Of a stretch of 64,000 nucleotides of DNA, positions 1-9,216 are shown piece by piece. This stretch comes from Roseimicrobium gellanilyticum (GTDB taxonomy: Bacteria > Verrucomicrobiota > Verrucomicrobiia > Verrucomicrobiales > Verrucomicrobiaceae), in NCBI RefSeq assembly GCF_003315205.1, contig NZ_QNRR01000005.1, forward strand, positions 401,515 through 465,514, in the 5' to 3' direction. Every line of letters begins with the position of its first letter. The stretch's first letter is position 1. The position numbers and the translations under genes were made by a program. Under the pieces are notes generated by a model. That model was not told the origin of the DNA, searched no databases, and worked only from the letters and a program-made list of their open reading frames with translations.

Positions 1-71
1 GTTGGGGAAAGGGGCCGGAGTGGGACATGGGTGAAATGAAGTGCGGGGTGTGGGATTGTCCAGAGGGATCG

Positions 72-278
72 TTACTCTTTCCCGTAATACGCCTTTACCT
101 CGGGTTTCAGCCAGAAAATTAAGAGGGGGATGAAGAACGGCAGGGTGCAGCCCGTGAAGCCGATGCAGATGAGCACCCGGCTGTAGGCCCACACCCATGG
201 ACGCGGACTGGAGACCAGGGGTGGCAGGCAGGCCACCGTGAATGGCGCGCCAAGCCCGAGAAACACGCATCCCATCAC
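72..278 (-). CDS. Small two-helix membrane protein (hypothetical)
   Basis: The 68-residue product is almost entirely two hydrophobic segments (about residues 4-22 and 35-57, the second rich in Ile, Leu and Phe) with a short charged tail ending KAYYGKE, so it should sit in the inner membrane. I do not recognise a family. It is divergent from rdgB, 74 bases away. The hydrophobic pattern and the charged end argue that it is a real gene, but its small size and the absence of a Shine-Dalgarno motif leave room for doubt. Confidence 0.45.
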   Translation of the reverse strand: MMGCVFLGLGAPFTVACLPPLVSSPRPWVWAYSRVLICIGFTGCTLPFFIPLLIFWLKPEVKAYYGKE

Positions 279-352
279 TGCCGCTTTCGGAACATCGCGA
301 GCGGATGCATGCGCTGCTTTCCTTTCCTTTGGCCGCCTGCTAAAGGTGCGGC

Positions 353-955
353 GTGAAGCAGCTCCTCATCTCCACCGGCAATCGTCACAAGACTGAAGAA
401 ATCCGCGCCATGCTGGGCGAGGGGTGGACCGTTAGAGATCTCACTTCCTATCCCGAAATCGTCCCGGCGGAAGAGACAGGCGATACTTTTGAAGCCAATG
501 CCCGGATCAAGGCGCTGCACCTCAGCGAGGCGCAGCCGGAACTGCTGGTGCTCTCTGACGACTCTGGCTTGGAAGTGGATGCGCTCGGTGGCGCGCCGGG
601 TGTCATTTCCGCCCGCTATGCCGGCGTCGGCGCGACCGATGCAGACAACCGCACCAAGCTGAAGCTCGCCCTTCGCGACAAAATCGTGGAAGGAGAAGGC
701 CCCCCGTACAAAGGACGATTCCGGTGCTGCATGGTGCTGGCCCAAGGAGGCAGGGAGTTGGGCATCTTCAACGGCGCCGTAGAAGGCACGCTTCTGCTGG
801 AGGAGGAAGGCGAGGGCGGCTTCGGCTATGATTCGCTGTTTGTGCCGGAAGGACACGATCAGAGCTTTGGAGTCCTGCCGTCCGAGGTGAAGAATGGCCT
901 CAGCCACCGCGGCCGTGCTCTGGCACAGGTGAAAGCGTGGTTGGAGAGCCATTGA
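353..955 (+). CDS. rdgB: RdgB/HAM1 non-canonical purine NTP pyrophosphatase
   Basis: Hydrolyses (d)ITP and XTP to the monophosphates, cleaning the nucleotide pool of deaminated purines in the cytoplasm. The 200-residue length is normal for the family. Visible family motifs are the N-terminal STGNRHKTEEI (residues 7-17, the nucleotide-binding S/T-x-N-x-x-K block), the acidic SDDSGLEVDALGGAPG block (residues 67-82) and the C-terminal GFGYDSLFVPEG and SHRGRALAQ blocks. The start is GTG at 353; no better in-frame ATG keeps the first strand. It is followed closely by the HD-domain nuclease gene on the same strand. Confidence 0.95.
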   Translation: MKQLLISTGNRHKTEEIRAMLGEGWTVRDLTSYPEIVPAEETGDTFEANARIKALHLSEAQPELLVLSDDSGLEVDALGGAPGVISARYAGVGATDADNRTKLKLALRDKIVEGEGPPYKGRFRCCMVLAQGGRELGIFNGAVEGTLLLEEEGEGGFGYDSLFVPEGHDQSFGVLPSEVKNGLSHRGRALAQVKAWLESH

Positions 956-1029
956 GGCGGTCTCCGGACGCTGCAACACGCCCTTGCCATCCCCGGCAAA
1001 GTCCGCACTCTGTAAGTGCTCCCAATTCC

Positions 1030-2124
1030 ATGCCCGCGTCCTCCAACGATTTTGAATGGCTCACCCTCCGTCAGCTCAAGGGCGTGGCCAGTGCCACCCC
1101 GGAGCCGTGGTGCATCCGTGTTCAGATTGAGAATCTGTCCGTGCGCGAAGCTTCAAACGGCAAGCCCTACTACGAGCTGAAGCTCAACGACGGTACCGAG
1201 TCGCTGGTGTGGCGGGTGTTCGACAGCAGCCCTGCATACCTTGAAGTGGCCACCTGCAAACGCGGCGGGTGGATCGAGCTCGCCGCGCACTGGGCGGATG
1301 GAAAGTTCGGCCTTGAGCCGCGCAATGCTTCGCTGCGCCCGCTCAAGGATGATGAAATCCAGGCACTGCTTGCGGGGGATGAGGAGACGCGCGACCGGCA
1401 GAAGCTGGACTACGAGACCATCACGAATCTCACCTCACAGCTCGCGGATCCGCGCCTGCGCATGCTGTGTGGCCTCTTCTTGCAACAGCATGGAGTGCGC
1501 TTTCAGCGCGCGGCGGCAGCGCGTGACTATCACCACGCACGGCGCGGCGGCCTGGTGGAGCACATGGCGCAGATGATGCGCACCGCCGTGCAAATCTGTG
1601 TGGCGTATCCTGCGCTGAATCGTGACCTCCTCGTTGCCGGTGTGCTCTTCCATGATTGCGGCAAGCTCTGGGAGAACAACTATGCCGAGGACGGTTTCAC
1701 CATGCCGCATACGCTTACAGGTGAGATGATCGGCCACATCGCCATGGGGCTGGAAGTGGTGAACAAGCTGTGGCGCACGGTGATGGATTCTCCCGAGGCT
1801 GCTTCGTGGACCTTGCTGGAGCCTCCCAGCGAACTGGTGCGTCTGCATCTGCTGCACCTGATTGGCTCGCATCATGGAGAGATGCAGTTTGGCTCTCCCG
1901 TGCTACCGAAGACGCCCGAGGCCATCGCGTTGCACTACATCGACAATCTCGATGCCAAGATGGAGATGTTCCGTCGCGGATACGAAACCAGCGCGGAACT
2001 CGCAGATGGCATCTACGAGCGAGTGCGACCACTGCCTGCGAATCTCATTCGTCCGCTGGCGAGTGTGCCACCACCTGCGGCTTCTGCTGCTGCCGTGAGG
2101 GAGGAGAATGAAGAGGGCGACTGA
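1030..2124 (+). CDS. OB-fold/HD-domain 3'-5' exoribonuclease, YhaM-like
   Basis: A 364-residue cytoplasmic protein with an N-terminal OB-fold nucleic-acid-binding part (about residues 8-100) and a C-terminal HD metal-dependent hydrolase part. HD-type ligands can be seen: His178 (GGLVEH), His208-Asp209 (VLFHDCGK), SHHG at 280-283, and LHYIDNLDAK with His302 and Asp305. This order matches the YhaM/CBF1 family of 3'-5' exonucleases. The open frame extends upstream to 937 and would overlap rdgB, but that extension is low-complexity and Pro/Arg-rich, so ATG at 1030 is chosen. The RNA substrate is inferred from the family. Confidence 0.85.
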   Translation: MPASSNDFEWLTLRQLKGVASATPEPWCIRVQIENLSVREASNGKPYYELKLNDGTESLVWRVFDSSPAYLEVATCKRGGWIELAAHWADGKFGLEPRNASLRPLKDDEIQALLAGDEETRDRQKLDYETITNLTSQLADPRLRMLCGLFLQQHGVRFQRAAAARDYHHARRGGLVEHMAQMMRTAVQICVAYPALNRDLLVAGVLFHDCGKLWENNYAEDGFTMPHTLTGEMIGHIAMGLEVVNKLWRTVMDSPEAASWTLLEPPSELVRLHLLHLIGSHHGEMQFGSPVLPKTPEAIALHYIDNLDAKMEMFRRGYETSAELADGIYERVRPLPANLIRPLASVPPPAASAAAVREENEEGD

Positions 2125-2126
2125 CG

Positions 2127-2262
2127 TGGTGGTCCGCACAGTCCCCTGTGCGGTTGCACGGCATGCCCCTGAGTTCGATGGCTCTGTTGATCGTTTTGCG
2201 GCGACTTGATGGTCAGAGGCATGGCAGCCTCCTGACCGCACAGGGGACTGTGCGGACCACCA
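2127..2262. repeat. Pair of inverted palindromic repeats (REP-pair-like)
   Basis: A 28-base sequence at 2127-2154 recurs as its exact reverse complement at 2235-2262, 80 bases away. Each arm also contains a self-complementary core, CCGCACAGTCCCCTGTGCGG, with an 8-bp stem and a 4-base loop. Palindromes nested in an inverted pair are typical of REP doublets. It lies between the stop of the HD nuclease and the 3' end of the convergent sugar dehydrogenase gene, so it could also act as a two-way terminator or RNA stabiliser, although no T-tract follows either arm. Confidence 0.8.
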
Positions 2263-2277
2263 GGAATGTGGATCAAC

Positions 2278-3483
2278 TTACTTCGCCGCTTCCACGCGCA
2301 GGATCTTGCCACCCCAGTCGAGCACCAGAATCTCCTTGTTCTGGTCTTCGCAGAAGGCATTGGGCTTCATGAGGCCCTTGCCCTTCGTGTCACGGGCGGC
2401 TTCATAGATGAGATCATTGCTGATGACCTTCTTGGCCTTCTTGTCATACTTCAGTGCCCAGATGCGCCCAAAGCCCCAGTCGCCGTAGATGTAGGCGCCT
2501 TTCAGTGCAGGCACTTTCTCGCCACGATACACAAAGCCGCCAGTGATGCTGATGCCATCCGAGTGCGGATATTCGTGAATGGGCTCAATGTAGGTGAAGC
2601 CGGTGGGCGGCGCATCCGTGCGCAGCGGGAAGGGGCGAGCGCCTTCACGGAAGCTCCAGCCATAGTTGCCACCTTTTTCGATGAGGTCGATTTCTTCCCA
2701 GACGTCCTGGCCCACGTCCGCCAGCCAGAAGGTGCCGTCTTCGTCGAAGGCGATGCCCCACGGGTTGCGCAGACCGTAGGCCCAGATTTCGTCGCGCATG
2801 CCATCCTTGCCCACGAAAGGATTGTCCTGTGGCACGGTGTAGCCGCGGCTGCCGCTGGGCTTGCTGGGGTCAATGCGCAGGACCTTGCCATTCAGCATGA
2901 AAAGATTCTGGGCGGTGCGGGTCACGTCATCGCGCTTGCCACCGTCTCCGAGAGCGAGGTAAAGGTAACCATCTGGGCCGAAGAGCAGATTGCCCGAGTT
3001 GTGATTCCAGAAGGGCTGCGGCACCTCCAGGAGGATGCGCTCCGACTTGATGTCCGCCTTGTTTGGGTCGTCCTTGCTCACCGTGAACTCGCTGTACACG
3101 CTGCGCTTGAGGTCCTGCTGGGAGTAGCACACGTAGAATTTGCCGGATTTGGCAAAGTCAGGAGCGAAAGCGAGGCCGAGGAGGCCCTCTTCGAACTTCG
3201 CCTGTTCATTCGCCTCCATCTTGCGGTCGGTGAAATCGAGGAACACCTTCGCATCCCCGCTGGATTCATCCTTGGGAAGCACAAGGATTTTGCCGCGCTG
3301 CTGCACCAGGAAAAGGCGGTTCGAGCCGTCCGGAGGGATCACCACGCTGATGGGCCGCTCGACGGTCATCGCCACCTTTTCAAAGGCGGGTGTGAGCTGG
3401 ATTTTGGGCGCTTCAGCGGCGGCGGCAGTGAGGAACGCCAGTGAGGCGGCCAGGGTCAGGAACGGTGCTTTCACGGTGTGCAT
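2278..3483 (-). CDS. PQQ-dependent sugar (glucose/sorbosone) dehydrogenase family protein
   Basis: A 401-residue exported six-bladed beta-propeller. A cleavable Sec signal is clear (MHTVKAPFLTLAASLAFLTA then AAAEA), so the mature protein should be periplasmic. Family features are the LFLVQQRGKILVL strand, GLLGLAFAPDF, HNSGNLLFGPDGYLYLALGD and GLRNPWGIAFD blocks, and the LADVGQDVWEEIDLIEKGGN block. In soluble glucose dehydrogenases these regions bind PQQ and calcium and supply the catalytic His. In Verrucomicrobiota many such propellers are uncharacterised, so sugar oxidation is family inference. It lies 69 bases downstream of a sugar-isomerase-like gene on the same strand, which fits a joint role in carbohydrate turnover. 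Confidence 0.85.
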   Translation of the reverse strand: MHTVKAPFLTLAASLAFLTAAAAEAPKIQLTPAFEKVAMTVERPISVVIPPDGSNRLFLVQQRGKILVLPKDESSGDAKVFLDFTDRKMEANEQAKFEEGLLGLAFAPDFAKSGKFYVCYSQQDLKRSVYSEFTVSKDDPNKADIKSERILLEVPQPFWNHNSGNLLFGPDGYLYLALGDGGKRDDVTRTAQNLFMLNGKVLRIDPSKPSGSRGYTVPQDNPFVGKDGMRDEIWAYGLRNPWGIAFDEDGTFWLADVGQDVWEEIDLIEKGGNYGWSFREGARPFPLRTDAPPTGFTYIEPIHEYPHSDGISITGGFVYRGEKVPALKGAYIYGDWGFGRIWALKYDKKAKKVISNDLIYEAARDTKGKGLMKPNAFCEDQNKEILVLDWGGKILRVEAAK

Positions 3484-3552
3484 GGAGCAGAAACTACGGA
3501 GGTGGTTGGGAAAAGGAATCAGGAAGTTTTGGCGCTTTTCAGGGCAATGAAG

Positions 3553-4452
3553 TCACGCCACATCACACAGCCCCACGGCCTCGCGCAGACCCACCATCGG
3601 GTCAATCGTCGGGATGAATTCGTGGCCCACGTAGCCAGTGTAGCCAATCTCGAGAATCTTCTTCATGAGCGGTGGGTAGTTGATTTCTTGGTCCTTGCCA
3701 ATCTCACAGCGCCCAGGATTGCCTGCGGTATGGATGTGGCCGATGACGTCCTTGCACTGCTCGAGGCGGCGGGTTACGTCGCCGTGCATGATTTGCACGT
3801 GGTAGATGTCGAAGAGCAGTTTCATGTTGGGTGAGCCGACTTCGCGCACGATTTCCGCGCAATAGTCCACATCATCCCCCTGATAGCCGGGGTGGCCCTT
3901 CATTTCGGCGGAATCGCGCGTGTTCAGGTGCTCCAGCAGCAGGACTACGTTCTTCTTCTCCGCCTCGCCGATAATCTTCTTGTAGGCTTCGATGCAGTTC
4001 TTCTTCCCCTGCTCGCGGCTGATGACACTGCCACCTTCATTGGTGGTGTCCGCGAAGCCGGTGAAACTCAGCACGTTCGGATTGCCATATTCCGCACACT
4101 TGTCGATGCGTTCCTGGATGGCCTTGAAGTTCGCGTCCCAGAAAGCGGGATTGTTCATGCCTTTCACAAACCCGTGGGCACCGACATAGGCACACTTGAG
4201 GTCAGCAGCCTTCAGCTTGTCCCAGTCCGTGGGCCCCACACCCTCCACCGATACGCAGCCGAGTTCCTTCGCTGCCTTGATGGTGTCTTCAATTTTCCAC
4301 TTGGCGCCCCGGGCGAAGCACCAGTGAACAATGCTTTGCTTGATTTTCCCATTCTTCACCATGGTCTCTGCCGGAGCGGACTTGGGGGTGGAGAGCGCGG
4401 CAAGACCGGAGCTTGCGGCGAACCAGCGGAGGGCGGTGCGGCGGGAGGGCAT
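3553..4452 (-). CDS. Xylose-isomerase-like TIM-barrel protein (hydroxypyruvate isomerase/sugar epimerase family), Tat-type leader
   Basis: A 299-residue protein. The start is placed at ATG 4452 because it gives a twin-arginine leader (MPSRRTALRWFAASSGLAAL); a GTG start 60 bases upstream adds a less plausible N-terminus. The rest is an AP-endonuclease-2/xylose-isomerase-like TIM barrel with expected metal ligands: Glu in VLLLEHLNT, Asp and His in LLFDIYHVQIMHGD, His in GHIHTAGNPGR and Glu in YVGHEF. It resembles the Hyi/OtnI hydroxypyruvate isomerase branch. The exact substrate cannot be read from sequence. Export through Tat is unusual for the enzyme class but common for PVC homologues. Divergent from the ABC-transporter operon. 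Confidence 0.8.
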   Translation of the reverse strand: MPSRRTALRWFAASSGLAALSTPKSAPAETMVKNGKIKQSIVHWCFARGAKWKIEDTIKAAKELGCVSVEGVGPTDWDKLKAADLKCAYVGAHGFVKGMNNPAFWDANFKAIQERIDKCAEYGNPNVLSFTGFADTTNEGGSVISREQGKKNCIEAYKKIIGEAEKKNVVLLLEHLNTRDSAEMKGHPGYQGDDVDYCAEIVREVGSPNMKLLFDIYHVQIMHGDVTRRLEQCKDVIGHIHTAGNPGRCEIGKDQEINYPPLMKKILEIGYTGYVGHEFIPTIDPMVGLREAVGLCDVA

Positions 4453-4589
4453 GGGAGGAGGCAGGGTGGAAGTAGTCCATAGTAGTCGGTGGATTTGCGA
4501 CGAATCAATCACGGACTGCCATCATTCCGTGGAGAGACTTGTCACAGGCAGTCACGCTCTCTAAGGTTCTGACAAACAAGGAACCCCTC

Positions 4590-6641
4590 ATGCCCTGGAA
4601 CCGGTGGATCATTTATGCCCTCCCGCTGGCGCTCGTGCTGCTGACCGTATGGTCGGCGGTGCAGGCGAGGGCCTCCCGTGCCATCAAGGGCAAGGCGGAG
4701 ATTGTCGTGGCCTCCAGCGATGCAGAGCAGCCTTCCTTGAATCCCTATCTTCCATCCGGTGAGGCGGGGCGTGAGATGCATGCGCTGCTGCATGAGCCGC
4801 TGCTCAAGATGGATGAACAGGGGCGTATCACGAGCGGACTGATCGAGAGCTGGTCGTGGTCCCAGACCGTGTCCTTCTGGTTCGCCCAGGAAAAGTTCGC
4901 GCAGCAGGCGGCGGAGGCATTGCGCAAGGCGGACGCTGCCCAGGGCTCCCGCCTGCGTCTGGGAGTAGTGGATGCCGTGGGCAATGAATTGCGCCTGATT
5001 TTCGCTGAGCCGGATCCACGTGCCGGTGCGCGCGTCATGGATGCGGTTGCGGGATTTGGCCCGCTGCCGGTGGAGACGGTGCGGGTGGAACTGCAGGAGC
5101 CTGCGGAGTCGCACCACAACTTTTTCATGCAGAGCGCGGTCGAGCGCGATCAAGTCAAGGACGTGTGGTTTGATGGAACCAACGCATATGAAGTGAAGGT
5201 CAGCGGTGAGGCGTTGCGGCTGTTTGAGGAACTCAGCAATTATTACCAGAACCGCCCGGCGCTCGGAGCCAAAGTGCGACTGGTGGGCAAGCAACCTTAT
5301 CTGGCCCGTCCCGTCCTGGAACTCCAGATGCGCGAGGGTGCGACGTTTCATGATGGCACGCCGGTCACGTCGAGCGATGTCGCGCGTACCCTGCGCTTGA
5401 TCGCCGAGCAACCCTGGCCGGTGGCGGGTCGCGATGTCTTCCAGCGTATTCACACCCTGGACTCCACGCAGCCCGATGCGTTGCGTCTCGGGTTCCGCGA
5501 AACCTATGGCCCGTTCCCCGTGGCGCTGGTGGATCTGCCGGTGCTCCCTGGGGGCTGGATACGGAAGTACGCACGGGAGTTTGAAACAGGACATCCGTTC
5601 GAAACCGATCCCCCCCCCGGCACCGGTTTGTACAAGCTCGCGGCGCAGGGGAAGGGCAGTATTCAGCTCAGCCGCCTGCAAGCCGTGCCGGAGGATTCCC
5701 GCAGCCGCCTGCAGTTCGTCTTTGGCCGATCCCCGGGAAACATCCGTACCGGCTTTGCCATGAATGCCGTGGATGTCTTCTGGCCCGCCTCGGCCAGTGC
5801 TGCCACGCTCGCAGGAGATTCCCAATTGCGCATCCAGACCACCCCTCCGCGCAACCGGCTCCTGGTGTTGTGGAACTGCCGCCGTGCCCCGCTCGATCAA
5901 TGGGAGGTCCGGCAGGCATTGGGAGAAATTGTCGACCGCGAGTTGCTCCTGAAGGATCTGCTGCGTGGTGAAGGCAGCATTCATGAAGGCATCTTCCGCC
6001 CTGATCTCTGGTTCTCCTCCGAGCGTCCGGTGAAGCCTGCGGATCCGTACCGCGCCAGCCAGACACTGGCGGGATTGGGGTGGTCGCAGGATTTGCAGGG
6101 GCGCCTCGTGAAGGGTGGCGAGGTCTTCCGCATTGAGTTGATGACTGTCTCCGGCAACGCCGAGCGTATGGCATTGGCGCGTCGCCTGGCGCAGGCGTGG
6201 GGTGAATACGGCATTGAGGTGGTGATCACCGCGGTGTCCTGGGATGAGATGCTGCGCGATCGACTTCCGCAGCACCGGTTCGATGCCGTGCTGCTCGGCC
6301 TGGACTATGAGGTCACGTGGGACCAGTCGCCCTTCTGGCACAGCTCACAGGCACCTCACGGGCTGAACTATTCCGGCATTGCCGATGCGCCGCTCGATAA
6401 TCTGCTGGATGCGCTGCGCCTCGAGACCGATCTGGAGCGCGTGCCCGTGCTGGCGAAGCAGGTGGAGGATCGTTTGCTGGCCCTGCACCCCTTCCTGCCG
6501 CTCTTCTCGGGGGCGAATGTCATGGCCATCCGGCGCAGTGTGGCCACGGGTGGTGATAAGTCAGCGGGACTTCGTCGTCTGCTGGGGACACCGGCGGTGC
6601 ACGGTGCAGGGACGGCTACGGGAGGCGCGGGGGAGAAATAA
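4590..6641 (+). CDS. Oligopeptide/dipeptide-type ABC transporter substrate-binding protein with an internal insertion
   Basis: A 683-residue extracytoplasmic binding protein (SBP_bac_5 family). ATG 4590 is preferred over 4539 because it starts directly before a basic-then-hydrophobic leader (residues 1-23) with no obvious cleavage box or lipobox, so it may stay membrane-anchored. Family features are QPSLNPYLPSGEAGREMHALLHEPLL, the REGATFHDGTPVTSSDVART block, GTGLYKL and the late WDEMLRDRLPQHRFDAVLLGL block. The fold is interrupted: the strand that normally runs from ESW directly into the FHDGT loop is split by about 150 residues (92-242). It is first in a three-gene operon; the next gene starts 4 bases after the stop. 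Confidence 0.85.
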   Translation: MPWNRWIIYALPLALVLLTVWSAVQARASRAIKGKAEIVVASSDAEQPSLNPYLPSGEAGREMHALLHEPLLKMDEQGRITSGLIESWSWSQTVSFWFAQEKFAQQAAEALRKADAAQGSRLRLGVVDAVGNELRLIFAEPDPRAGARVMDAVAGFGPLPVETVRVELQEPAESHHNFFMQSAVERDQVKDVWFDGTNAYEVKVSGEALRLFEELSNYYQNRPALGAKVRLVGKQPYLARPVLELQMREGATFHDGTPVTSSDVARTLRLIAEQPWPVAGRDVFQRIHTLDSTQPDALRLGFRETYGPFPVALVDLPVLPGGWIRKYAREFETGHPFETDPPPGTGLYKLAAQGKGSIQLSRLQAVPEDSRSRLQFVFGRSPGNIRTGFAMNAVDVFWPASASAATLAGDSQLRIQTTPPRNRLLVLWNCRRAPLDQWEVRQALGEIVDRELLLKDLLRGEGSIHEGIFRPDLWFSSERPVKPADPYRASQTLAGLGWSQDLQGRLVKGGEVFRIELMTVSGNAERMALARRLAQAWGEYGIEVVITAVSWDEMLRDRLPQHRFDAVLLGLDYEVTWDQSPFWHSSQAPHGLNYSGIADAPLDNLLDALRLETDLERVPVLAKQVEDRLLALHPFLPLFSGANVMAIRRSVATGGDKSAGLRRLLGTPAVHGAGTATGGAGEK

Positions 6642-6645
6642 TCAC

Positions 6646-8261
6646 ATGCGACGTCCCGGGCTCCATCCTCCCTCTCTCCCCCTGCGCGCGTGGCTGCTCA
6701 CGGCGGTCGCGGCCTTGTTTCTTCTCCTGCTGCAGAATGGCTCCTTTGGCGATGTGTTCCCTCTCCTGCTGGGATTCATGCCGCTCGAGTCGGGCGGGCC
6801 GGGGTATCTGCACATTCTGCTGGGACGGGCCACGGCCACCTTCTGCTGCATCTCCGTCGCGGTCCTCTTTGGCTGGAGCACCGCGCTGGCGCTTACTTTG
6901 CTGACCGCTTTCACAGGCAAGGGAGGACTGAAAGTGATGGTATGGGCCGGTCGCTTCCTCGGAAGTGTACCTCCCATGGCGTGGGCGTTGGGAATTCTTG
7001 TCGTGCTCATCCAGCGCTGGGGTATTCCGGTGGAGACCCTTTTCCCGTATGTGCCACCTGAGGGAATGGACTCCGCGATGCTCCGTGTCGGGCGCGAGGT
7101 GTGGGCATGGATGCTCCCGGTGGTCGTGCTCGCTTTGCCAGCCTGCGCCATGATGCTCTCCGCGCTGGCACATCGGCTGGAAATGCTGATGGCAGGTGAA
7201 GAATATTGTCATCTCCGGGCACGCGGACTTGGCATGGGAACCATCCTGCACCGCCATTTTCTTCCCTCGCTCATTCTGGATATGGCGCGTCAGGGTCGCG
7301 CCACTCTGCCGCTCCTGGTCGGCTTCAGCGTGCCGGTGGAGCACATCTTTGGCTTCGATGGCCTCGGCGGATTCTCCGGCCAAATGCTCCTGACGCACGA
7401 GTACACGAAGGCCCTCCCTGCCGCACTGTATCTGGGTGGCTGGATGTTGCTGCTGTGGTTCTCGCTCCTCGGCATGGTCGAGCGTCGCTCTCCGGCTGCG
7501 CGTGTGCTGCCAGCCTATCCGGAAGGGGAAGGTCGTGCGCTGATTTGCGCCATTGGTGGAGCGGTGCTGCTGCTCGCGCTTCTTGTCCTGCCTTATTGGA
7601 TGCAGGGGGAGGCGATCGGGAACGCACAGCGCGTGTGGTGGCGGGAGATTCTGTTTGTGGCCCAGGTCATGGGGGTCGCCGTCGTAGTGGTGCTTGTCAG
7701 CATGCCGCTCTGGCAGGGATGGGACCGCATCAGGCCGAAGTGGAATTTCGGCCTGGTTTCGCCAGGCGTGAACGAGGCGGTACTGCTTCCGGCTTTGCTT
7801 TTTGGCGCCCTGGCGTGGCTGGATGTGCCCATGGCTGCCATCGGTGCTGGCATGGCGCTCTCCCTGGGAGGCATGGCTCTGTTGCGTGAACAGGCTCGCG
7901 AACTCTCCACACGCCGCATGGTGGAGGCTTCGCGCATGCTCGGGGAGAATATTCCCGGGATATTGAAGCATCACCTGCTCCGCTTCCTGCTCCCATCGCT
8001 GGGGAATTGGGCGTTCCGCATGATGTCCGCACTTCTGCTCTGGATGTCCATCATCCACTGGTTCGTCGCCGGCGCCGGGGAGGGGACGAATCTCTGGTGG
8101 GGCGCTCAGATGCGCCTTGCCTCGGAGGAGGTTTTCGATGATCCAAGAGGTGTCATGGTGCCCGCCCTCATGGTGGCGCTGTGGTGCCTCAGTCTCCAAC
8201 TGCTCAGCCGCGCCTTCCGGGCTGATCTGCCTCCGAAGGACATCCAACCTGCTGATCCGCG

Positions 8262-8265
<4 letters not shown>
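6646..8265 (+). CDS. ABC transporter permease with fused DppB-like and DppC-like halves
   Basis: A 539-residue inner-membrane protein. ATG 6646 follows the binding-protein stop; the frame is open further upstream but only as overlap with that gene. It has about 12 hydrophobic segments in two blocks. Each block ends in a cytoplasmic EAA-type loop, the site that docks with the ATPase: residues 186-206 (EYCHLRARGLGMGTILHRHF) and residues 427-447 (ASRMLGENIPGILKHHLLR). In usual peptide importers DppB and DppC are separate proteins of about 300 residues each, so this is a head-to-tail fusion of both. It overlaps the ATPase gene by ATGA. Confidence 0.85.
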
Positions 8266-9149
<884 letters not shown>

Positions 9150-9216
9150 TGGTATTCACGTCCCTGTGTCGGGCACCTCGCAGCCGAACACACGCATCCT
9201 CCCACCGCCGCATCGG

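Noticed and set aside
937..1029. Upstream extension of the YhaM-like gene
   Set aside because: It overlaps rdgB and encodes a low-complexity Pro/Arg segment; ATG at 1030 fits the family.
4542..6341. Long minus-strand open frame opposite the binding-protein gene
   Set aside because: Shadow of high-GC coding on the plus strand; the translation is His/Arg/Gln-rich with no motifs.
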